Source: CAZCBJ01 sp964496705
Lineage (GTDB): Bacteria > Chloroflexota > Anaerolineae > Anaerolineales > Anaerolineaceae
Direction of reading: 5' to 3'
DNA length: 16,827 nt
NCBI GenBank assembly: GCA_964496705.1
Contig: CAZCBJ010000073.1
Location: 1 to 16,827, forward strand
The position numbers and the translations under genes were made by a program. The notes under the pieces were generated by a model, which saw nothing but the letters and a program-made list of their open reading frames with translations, was not told where the DNA came from and did no database searches. Shown here one piece after another: positions 9,347 through 15,655 of this stretch (position 1 is the first letter of the stretch; each line of letters opens with the position of its first letter).

Positions 9347-10332
9347 AGATCGGCATCCTTTCCACCGCTCATCTTCACGCTGAAGCTTATATCCAAAAAC
9401 TGTTCGCCATCCCCGGGGTGGAAGTGCTGGGCGCTGCGGATGAGGACGCGGGGCGCGGAACGGATTTCTGCCGTCGTTACGCGGTGTCGTTTTTTGACTC
9501 TTATGACGCTTTGCTTTCTGCCCAACCGGACGGGGTGCTGGTCTGTTCAGAGAACACCCGCCACGCCCCGCTGGTGCTCCAGGCTGCCCGGGCGGGGGTG
9601 CATGTATTGTGCGAAAAACCGCTGGCAACCCGCCGCGAGGATGGGCTGGCGATGGTGAACGCCTGCCGCGAGGCGGGCGTCATCCTGATGACCGCTTTCC
9701 CGATGCGCTTTTCGGCGCCCCTGCAGGAATTGAAGCGCCATCTCGATTCTGGCAGGCTGGGCAGGGTGTTATGCTTCAACGCCTACAATCAGGGCGAATT
9801 GCCGCTGGCTTACCCCTGGTTTGTGAATCCAGAGCTTTCCGGCGGCGGCGCTGTGATGGATCACACCGTCCACCTGGCGGATGTGATGCGCTGGTATACC
9901 GGCAGCGAGGTGATCGAAGTGTACGCTCAGGCCAATCGCATTTTCCACGCGGAAAGGGTTACGGTGGAAACCGGCGGGCTGGTGATGCTGACCTTCGACA
10001 ACGGCGTCTTTGCCAGCATTGACTGTTCCTGGAGCCGCCCGGTGGAGTCCTATCCCTCCTGGGGTGGGCTGGGCTTTGAGCTGGTCACCGAGCGCGGCAC
10101 CATTCAGACGGACGCCTTCCGCCAGAATTTGACCGTCTATCGCGATGATCAGCGCAAGGGTGTGTGGGATCACTGGGGCTCGGATGCCAACCTGGCCATG
10201 GTCGCCGAATTCAGCGCAGCCATCGCTGAGGGACGCGCGCCTGCCGTCACCGGTCTGGACGGCTTGCGCGTGACCGAGGTGGTGCTGGCGGCGTATGAGT
10301 CGCTGCGCACGGGGCGGGTGGTGCGGCTGTAG
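9343..10332 (+). CDS. Gfo/Idh/MocA-family oxidoreductase
   Basis: A 329-residue protein with the two-domain layout of the family: N-terminal NAD(P)-binding Rossmann domain and C-terminal alpha/beta substrate domain. The EKP motif is at 91-93 (LCEKPLAT), where the lysine normally acts in catalysis and cofactor placement, and GGGAVMDHTVHLADVMRW (167-184) supplies the D-H-x-x-H-x-x-D residues of the active site. The N-terminal glycine loop reads GILSTAHLHA instead of GxGxxG, an apparent subfamily variant. The sequence DCSWSRP...YPSWGGLG suggests a sugar-type substrate pocket, but no substrate can be named. Start ATG 9343 overlaps the upstream stop (ATGA), which indicates coupled translation with the first oxidoreductase. 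The pair probably acts in one carbohydrate pathway. The gene is intact. Confidence 0.88.
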   Translation: MKIGILSTAHLHAEAYIQKLFAIPGVEVLGAADEDAGRGTDFCRRYAVSFFDSYDALLSAQPDGVLVCSENTRHAPLVLQAARAGVHVLCEKPLATRREDGLAMVNACREAGVILMTAFPMRFSAPLQELKRHLDSGRLGRVLCFNAYNQGELPLAYPWFVNPELSGGGAVMDHTVHLADVMRWYTGSEVIEVYAQANRIFHAERVTVETGGLVMLTFDNGVFASIDCSWSRPVESYPSWGGLGFELVTERGTIQTDAFRQNLTVYRDDQRKGVWDHWGSDANLAMVAEFSAAIAEGRAPAVTGLDGLRVTEVVLAAYESLRTGRVVRL

Positions 10333-10347
10333 CCAGGATTAACCCCA

Positions 10348-10376
10348 GGTTAGAGTTCCATTACAGTATGGTTAGA
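10348..10376 (+). repeat. Direct repeat GGTTAGA x2, possible operator
   Basis: GGTTAGA occurs at 10348-10354 and 10370-10376, exactly 22 bases (about two helical turns) apart. A CCAT/ATGG inverted repeat lies between (10358-10371). The second copy would fall near -46 to -40 relative to a start site predicted from the TATAAT box, a usual activator position. Role is inferred from spacing only. Confidence 0.3.
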
Positions 10377-10403
10377 ACGCAACCATTGTGATGCGGATTC
10401 ATC

Positions 10404-10409
10404 TATAAT
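10404..10409 (+). promoter_or_regulatory. Putative -10 box (TATAAT) of the exporter operon
   Basis: A perfect TATAAT in the 134-base gap before the ABC exporter genes. No good -35 hexamer is found 16-18 bases upstream (the sequence there is about AACCAT), which would fit an activator-dependent promoter using the nearby direct repeats. Confidence 0.4.
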
Positions 10410-10422
10410 AGCGCAGCATGTG

Positions 10423-10448
10423 ACAGCCGTGCCCACGGCTGTTTTTTT
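10423..10448 (+). terminator. Intrinsic terminator between promoter and exporter genes
   Basis: ACAGCCGT (10423-10430) pairs perfectly with ACGGCTGT (10435-10442) around the loop GCCC, followed by seven T residues (10442-10448, first T shared with the stem). It lies 90 bases after the oxidoreductase stop and runs straight into the AAGGAG ribosome binding site (10449-10454) of the next gene. It may end the oxidoreductase transcript, or act as a leader attenuator, because the only visible -10 box lies upstream of it. Confidence 0.8.
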
Positions 10449-10466
10449 AAGGAGAATCGAAACCAG

Positions 10467-11222
10467 GTGACACTCAATGCCGCGCTAGCAGCGCCTGCGC
10501 CGGGGCTGGCTTCCGGCAGTCAACCAACTGAGCCTTTGATCCAATTACGCCAGGTGAAGAAAACCTACCGCACCGAAGCTGGAGATTTTTTGGCGTTAAA
10601 GGGAATCAACGCAGAGATTTATCCGGGCGAGTTTGTCGCGGTGATTGGCAAATCTGGCGCGGGCAAGACCACCCTAGCCAATATGATCACCGGAGTGGAT
10701 CAGATCAGCAGCGGTGAGGTGCTGGTCAACGGCGTCTCGGTGCATCAGATGGATGAAACCCGCCGTTCGCTGTGGCGAGGGCTGAACCTGGGGGTGGTTT
10801 ACCAATTCTTCCAACTGATGCCCATGCTCACCCTGCTCGACAACGTTTTGCTGCCGATGGATTTTTGCGGGTTGTATAAGCCCCGCCGCAGCGAACAGAC
10901 TGCGCTGCAATTGCTGCGCATGGTCGAGCTGGAGGATCACGCGCGCAAGCTGCCCGCAGCCATTTCCGGCGGGCAGGCCCAGCGTGTGGCCATCGCCCGC
11001 GCGTTGGCCAACGATCCTCCGATCATCGTGGCGGATGAGCCCACCGGCAGTTTGGATTCGACCACCGCCAAAACCGTCCTGGATATCTTTGCCCGTCTGG
11101 TGGAGAACGGCAAGACCATCATCATGGTCACCCACGACCGCTCCATCTCCCATTACGCCACCCGCATCCTGGAAATGGCCGACGGGGTTCTATTGCCCTC
11201 GGTCAGTCTGCAAAAAGGTTAA
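10467..11222 (+). CDS. ABC exporter ATP-binding protein (LolD/MacB type), first copy
   Basis: A 251-residue ATPase subunit of a MacB/LolD-type ABC transporter. Motifs in order: Walker A GKSGAGKTT (61-69), Q-loop region VYQFFQLMP (111-119), signature SGGQAQR (167-173), Walker B IIVADEP (186-192) with catalytic E191, D-loop GSLD (194-197) and H-loop H223 in VTHD. A roughly 23-residue alanine/proline-rich N-terminal tail precedes the core. The start is GTG 10467, with AAGGAG at 10449-10454 twelve bases upstream, slightly long; no ATG fits the frame. It probably energises the large permease encoded two genes downstream, together with its paralogue. Such systems export peptides, lipoproteins or drugs, or act mechanically; the substrate is unknown. 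It is separated from the next ATPase gene by a few bases. Confidence 0.9.
   Translation: MTLNAALAAPAPGLASGSQPTEPLIQLRQVKKTYRTEAGDFLALKGINAEIYPGEFVAVIGKSGAGKTTLANMITGVDQISSGEVLVNGVSVHQMDETRRSLWRGLNLGVVYQFFQLMPMLTLLDNVLLPMDFCGLYKPRRSEQTALQLLRMVELEDHARKLPAAISGGQAQRVAIARALANDPPIIVADEPTGSLDSTTAKTVLDIFARLVENGKTIIMVTHDRSISHYATRILEMADGVLLPSVSLQKG
11212..11218 (+). promoter_or_regulatory. Ribosome binding site pointing to a non-standard start of the second ATPase
   Basis: AAAAAGG ends nine bases before an in-frame ATA (11228) and twelve before ACG (11231). No ATG, GTG or TTG exists in frame until TTG 11300, which has no Shine-Dalgarno sequence. Confidence 0.4.
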
Positions 11223-11299
11223 TAAACATAACGGAACTCACCCTACCCCTTCGCGGCATCACCCAACCGCTGACCCACGCCGCCAATCCGCCCCGCGCG

Positions 11300-11968
11300 T
11301 TGATCAACATCCGCCGCGTGGTCAAGACCTATAAGAACGCTGCCGGGGAATTTCATGCCCTGAAGGGCATTGACCTGGAATTTCACCCGGGCGAGTTCGT
11401 CGGCATCATCGGTAAATCGGGCAGCGGAAAATCCACCCTGATCAATATGGTCACCGGCATCGACCACCCCACCACGGGTGAGGTGATCATCAACGGCGCC
11501 AATGTCCACCGCATGAGCGAGAGCCAGCTTTCGGTGTGGCGCGGGTTGAATCTGGGGGTGGTTTTCCAGTTTTTCCAGCTACTGCCCATGCTTAGCCTGG
11601 TGGAGAACGTGATGCTTCCGATGGATTTCTGCAACCGCTATCATCCCCAGGAGCGCCCCGACCGCGCCCTGGAGCTGCTGCGCATGATGGAATTGGATGA
11701 ACACGCGCACAAGCTGCCTTCCGCCATTTCCGGCGGCATGCAGCAACGGGCTGCCATTGCCCGCGCGCTGGCCAACGACCCGCCCATCATCGTGGCGGAT
11801 GAACCCACCGGCAATCTCGAATCGCGCAGCGCTGAATCGATCTTCGACCTGTTTCAGGAATTGGTCGGGCGCGGGAAAACCGTGATCGTGGTCACCCACG
11901 ACAACACCCTGGCCAGGCGGCTGTCGCGCTCGGTGCTGATCGCGGATGGAGAAATCGTGCGCTCATGA
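11300..11968 (+). CDS. ABC exporter ATP-binding protein (LolD/MacB type), second copy
   Basis: An ATPase paralogous to the preceding gene product. From TTG 11300 it has 222 residues with Walker A GKSGSGKST, Q-loop VFQFFQLLP, signature SGGMQQR, Walker B IIVADEP and the D-loop variant GNLES, then VTHD. The boundary at TTG 11300 is the conservative choice: it is the first standard start codon and gives a complete ATPase core, but it lacks a ribosome binding site. The same frame is open upstream and reads TELTLPLRGITQPLTHAANP before the core, resembling the short tail of the first copy; a ribosome binding site at 11212-11218 would suit initiation at ATA 11228 instead. The stop overlaps the permease start (ATGA, 11965-11968). 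The two ATPases probably form a heterodimer or serve the two halves of the single permease. Confidence 0.85.
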   Translation: MINIRRVVKTYKNAAGEFHALKGIDLEFHPGEFVGIIGKSGSGKSTLINMVTGIDHPTTGEVIINGANVHRMSESQLSVWRGLNLGVVFQFFQLLPMLSLVENVMLPMDFCNRYHPQERPDRALELLRMMELDEHAHKLPSAISGGMQQRAAIARALANDPPIIVADEPTGNLESRSAESIFDLFQELVGRGKTVIVVTHDNTLARRLSRSVLIADGEIVRS

Positions 11969-14367
11969 TCAGCATTCGTCCGCGCTGGCGCAAGGTCTTC
12001 TTCGATATTTGGGAGAACAAGGTTCGCTCGCTGCTGGTCGTGGCTTCAATCGCCATCGGCTTGTTTGCGCTGGGCATGATCGGCAGCGCCTATGTGATGA
12101 TCTCAGAGGATATGCGCGCCAGCTACACCTCCTCCAGCCCGGCGAATATCCTGATGTACACCTATCCCTTTGATGATGAGTTGGTCAAGGCGGTGCGCCG
12201 TCTGCCGGGCGTGGCGGATGCGCAAGGCGGGCGCTCGCTTAGCCTGCGCCTGCACACCGGCGAGCAGAAATGGATCGTGTTCAACCTGCACACGCTGAAT
12301 TTCAATGACCAGCGCTTAAATCGAGTCAAATATATATCGGGTGCAGCCGCGCCGTCTGACCACGAAGTGGTGGTGGATCAGAACGCGCTGGATGAGATCG
12401 GCGCCCGCGAGGGCGACTGGCTGCAGGTGGAATTGCCCGACGGCTCCCTGCGCGAGCTTCGCCTGGTGGGCGTTGTGCATGACTCCACCATTGGCAGCAT
12501 GACCGGCGATTTCTTCACCGCGCCCGCTCAGGGCTATGTGACCCTGGATACCATGCATTGGCTGGGTCAGCCCGACACCTTTGATCAGTTATACGTGTCC
12601 GCGGCTGGCAATACGCTGGATGAGGAGATTTTACGCTCGGTGTCCAGCGCGGTCAAGGCGCACATTGAGCGCGGCGGACGGCAGGTCTTCAACACACGCC
12701 TGCGCGTCAGCCAGCATCCCGCCAACGACTATGTGCAGGCGATCATCGGGGTGATGGGATTGCTGGGTTTGTTGGTGGTGTTCCTGAGCGGTTTCCTGAT
12801 CTCGAACACGCTGTCTGCCCTGCTCAACCAGCACATCAAACAAATTGGCATTATGAAGGCGGTCGGCGCGCGCCGTTCGCAAATTGTGGGCATGTACCTG
12901 GTGTTCATTTTGATCTTCAGCGTGCTGGCATTGCTGGTGTCGGTGCCGACCAGCAGCCAGGCGGCCTACTGGCTGGTGGAGATGGTTTCTCACCGCATCA
13001 ACTTCCAGGTTCAGGGTTTTCGGCTGATTCCAGCGATCGTTCTGCTGCAGTCATTGATCGCCCTGGTGGTGCCTCAGGTGGCGGGGGTCATCCCGGCCAT
13101 GCGCGGCGCATCGGTCACCGTGCAGCAGGCCATCAATGCCACAGCCGCATCAGCGGGCAAGCGGCGCAGCGGCGGTCTGGGAGCGCTGGTCAATAATCTG
13201 CGTGGCTTCTCGCGACCGCTGCTCATCTCGCTGCGCAACACCTTCCGCCGCAGGTCGCGGCTGATCCTGACTCTGATCACCCTCACGCTGGGTGGTGCGA
13301 TTTTCATCGCCACCTTCAATGTGCGCGCCTCGTTGGACAGTTACATCAACCGCATCCACAATTATTTTGGCGCGGATGTGACCGTGATTTTTGACCGCAA
13401 TTACCGCGTGGAAGAAATTCAACAGGTGGTCGAGCAGGTGCCGGGGGTGGCGCGGATTGAAAGCTGGGCCACGCCGCGCGCTGAGCTGGTCTTGGACGGA
13501 GTCAAGACCGAGGACACGGTGCAGATTTTTTCACCCCCCGAGGGCAGCCAGTTGGTGAAACCAGTGTTGATTCAAGGGCGCTGGCTGGTGCCGGGCGATC
13601 GCAATGCCATCACAATCAATGAGGCTTTCCTGCGCAAATATCCCGGCCTTTCACCGGGCAGCAGCCTGCGCCTGAAGATTGAGGGGCGCGAATCGGATTG
13701 GGTGGTGGTGGGCGTGTTCCAATTCGTCGGCGGCAGCAATTTGATCGCTTACACCAATTACGAATACACCACCCAATTGATGGGTCGTCTGGGTCAGTCC
13801 AGCAGCTACCGCGTGGTAGCCAGTGGGGCCAAGCAGACCCTCGAATCACAGAAGGCGCTGGGCCAGACGCTGGATGCCAGACTGCGCCAGCTTGGTTTTC
13901 GTGTCAACGAGATCAGCACCGGCATTTCATTGATGCGCTCTGCCTCGGATGGGCTGAACATTCTGATTGGTGTGCTGCTGGTGCTGGCCATGCTGACTGC
14001 CCTGGTCGGCAGCATCGGCTTGATGGGGATGATGAGCATGAACGTGATGGAACGCACCCGTGAGATCGGCGTGATGCGCGCCATCGGCGCTTCGGATCGC
14101 AAGATCATGAACCTGGTGATCGTTGAGGGGTTGGTCATTGGATTGATCAGTTGGTTTGTGGGTTCGCTGTTGGCCTTCCCGATCAGTTTCCAGCTTGCCA
14201 CAATCGTCAGTCAGGCCATATTCAAGGCGCCTGCGAACTTTGCGCTGACCGCCAACGGGTTTATAATTTGGTTGGCTGCGGTGATTGTGCTTTCGATGCT
14301 GGCCAGCGTGCTGCCGGCCCGGAACGCTGCCCGGCTGACTATCCGTGAAGTCTTGGCGTACGAATAG
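11965..14367 (+). CDS. ABC exporter permease with two MacB/FtsX-like halves
   Basis: An 800-residue permease made of two related halves. Half one: membrane helix at about 22-44, an extracytoplasmic MacB-PCD-like domain (about 50-255) and an FtsX domain with helices near 260-282, 306-328 and 353-376. Half two: helix at about 431-451, a second extracytoplasmic domain (about 455-655) and an FtsX domain with helices near 664-688, 714-740 and 766-786. Each half carries the FtsX hallmark: QIGIMKAVGARRSQI (293-307) and REIGVMRAIGASDRKI (699-714). That gives about eight helices, the number two MacB subunits would supply, so one chain may form the whole translocation unit. Start ATG 11965 overlaps the ATPase stop by four bases, implying coupled translation and a fixed subunit ratio. 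Substrate unknown. Confidence 0.88.
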   Translation: MISIRPRWRKVFFDIWENKVRSLLVVASIAIGLFALGMIGSAYVMISEDMRASYTSSSPANILMYTYPFDDELVKAVRRLPGVADAQGGRSLSLRLHTGEQKWIVFNLHTLNFNDQRLNRVKYISGAAAPSDHEVVVDQNALDEIGAREGDWLQVELPDGSLRELRLVGVVHDSTIGSMTGDFFTAPAQGYVTLDTMHWLGQPDTFDQLYVSAAGNTLDEEILRSVSSAVKAHIERGGRQVFNTRLRVSQHPANDYVQAIIGVMGLLGLLVVFLSGFLISNTLSALLNQHIKQIGIMKAVGARRSQIVGMYLVFILIFSVLALLVSVPTSSQAAYWLVEMVSHRINFQVQGFRLIPAIVLLQSLIALVVPQVAGVIPAMRGASVTVQQAINATAASAGKRRSGGLGALVNNLRGFSRPLLISLRNTFRRRSRLILTLITLTLGGAIFIATFNVRASLDSYINRIHNYFGADVTVIFDRNYRVEEIQQVVEQVPGVARIESWATPRAELVLDGVKTEDTVQIFSPPEGSQLVKPVLIQGRWLVPGDRNAITINEAFLRKYPGLSPGSSLRLKIEGRESDWVVVGVFQFVGGSNLIAYTNYEYTTQLMGRLGQSSSYRVVASGAKQTLESQKALGQTLDARLRQLGFRVNEISTGISLMRSASDGLNILIGVLLVLAMLTALVGSIGLMGMMSMNVMERTREIGVMRAIGASDRKIMNLVIVEGLVIGLISWFVGSLLAFPISFQLATIVSQAIFKAPANFALTANGFIIWLAAVIVLSMLASVLPARNAARLTIREVLAYE

Positions 14368-14378
14368 GGCGAAATCCG

Positions 14379-15581
14379 ATGAACAAAAACCGAATAGTTT
14401 TTCTGATAATGATTTTCATCATGGCATTATCGTTGACCGCCGGCTGCTCAGGGCAGTCTGGGGCGAAGCCCCAGTCGGCCACCCTGCCGGCGGATGTTTT
14501 ACCGGTGCAAACCAACATTGGCGGGATCATTGCCGAGGCCAGGGTGGTCCCCGCGCAGAGCGTGGTGCTCACCTTCCCTTCCCCGGGATTGGTGGATGAG
14601 GTGATGGTGGCGGAAGGGGATACGGTGCAGGCAGGACAGGTGCTGGCGCGGCTCAACGGCGCAGAGCGGGCGGCTGCCAGTGTGGCTTCGGCTGAATTGG
14701 CTGTGCTTTCAGCCGAGAAGGCGCTCAAAAACCTTCAGGAATCCTGGGAAATTGCCAAATCCAACGCCGAGCTGGCACTGGCTGAGGCAAAAATCTTCCT
14801 CGAGGATGAACAGGACAACCGCAAGAATAAGAATTTTCGCCGTGTGGGCAGCAATTACCTGGATGAAATTCAGGCCAATTACATCCTGGCCAAGAGGGCG
14901 GTCGAAGATGCTGAGGATGTTTTTGAAAATGTGGTGGACCGCTCCGAAGACGATCCAGACCGCGCTGCAGCGCTGGTGCTGTTGGCGCGCGCGCGCATCA
15001 ACCGCGACCGCGCGCTGGAAAATTTGAATTACGCCCTCGGTTTACCTGATGAAAACGAGGTAGCCAAGGCGGATGCGCGGGTTGCCCTGGCTCAGGCCCG
15101 GCTGGAAGATGCCCAGCGCACCTATGACCGGCTCAAAGATGGGCCCGACCCCGATAATCAGCAACTGGCCGAGGCGCGCCTGGTTGAAAGCCAGAAACTG
15201 CTGGTTTCGGCGCAGGCTGTGCTGACCGACCTGGAGCTCAAAGCGCCGTTTGCGGGTGTGGTGGTGACCAACAGCTTCAAGGTGGGTGAATTCGCCAATC
15301 CGGGCACTGCCACCATTCTGCTGGCGGACCTGGCTGACATGCAGGTCGAAACCACCGATTTGACTGAATTGGATGTGGTCAATATCAAGGTCGGTCAAAC
15401 GGCGGTGATCAACATCGATGCGCTGCCCGGGCTTGAGCTGAGCGGCAAGGTGGAGCGAATCAAGAACCTGGGAGAAAATCGGCAGGGTGATATCGTCTAC
15501 ACGGTGGTGATCAAACTGGCTGAGCAGGATGCGCGCTTGAAGTGGAACATGAACGGCACTGCCACCTTCAACGTGGAATAA
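14379..15581 (+). CDS. Lipoprotein membrane-fusion (HlyD/MacA-like) adaptor of the ABC exporter
   Basis: A 400-residue secreted adaptor. The N-terminus is a lipoprotein signal peptide: MNKNR, a hydrophobic core and the lipobox SLTAGC with Cys23 as the predicted lipid-modified residue. A biotinyl-lipoyl-like half (about 48-92, with VDEVMVAEGDTVQAGQVLARL) is followed by a long alanine/glutamate-rich coiled-coil hairpin (about 95-285), then the second lipoyl half with the typical LKAPFAGVV (287-295), and a beta-barrel region to the C-terminus. In diderms such proteins bridge to an outer-membrane channel; with no TolC gene here, it may instead act as a substrate-handling partner of the permease. 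It lies 11 bases after the permease gene, preceded by a weak AGGGCGA site, and is the last gene of the operon, followed by a strong terminator. Confidence 0.87.
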   Translation: MNKNRIVFLIMIFIMALSLTAGCSGQSGAKPQSATLPADVLPVQTNIGGIIAEARVVPAQSVVLTFPSPGLVDEVMVAEGDTVQAGQVLARLNGAERAAASVASAELAVLSAEKALKNLQESWEIAKSNAELALAEAKIFLEDEQDNRKNKNFRRVGSNYLDEIQANYILAKRAVEDAEDVFENVVDRSEDDPDRAAALVLLARARINRDRALENLNYALGLPDENEVAKADARVALAQARLEDAQRTYDRLKDGPDPDNQQLAEARLVESQKLLVSAQAVLTDLELKAPFAGVVVTNSFKVGEFANPGTATILLADLADMQVETTDLTELDVVNIKVGQTAVINIDALPGLELSGKVERIKNLGENRQGDIVYTVVIKLAEQDARLKWNMNGTATFNVE

Positions 15582-15611
15582 TCCCCTGATCGATTGTGGA
15601 TGAACACAGCC

Positions 15612-15646
15612 TGAAAGGGATTGAGCGGCAATCCCTTTCATCTTTT
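15612..15646 (+). terminator. Strong intrinsic terminator of the exporter operon
   Basis: TGAAAGGGATTG (15612-15623) pairs perfectly with CAATCCCTTTCA (15629-15640) around a five-base loop, followed by TCTTTT. There is no T run on the opposite strand, so it mainly serves the + strand operon rather than the converging gene. Confidence 0.88.
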
Positions 15647-15655
15647 AAATTCAGC

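Noticed and set aside
8428..9525. Minus-strand open frame (365 codons) across the oxidoreductases
   Set aside because: Crosses the frameshift and gene junction without any recognisable domain; explained by GC-rich codon bias on the other strand.
10418..10423. ATG-TGA start-stop mini-ORF just before the leader terminator
   Set aside because: No ribosome binding site and easily due to chance; not enough to propose a regulatory uORF.
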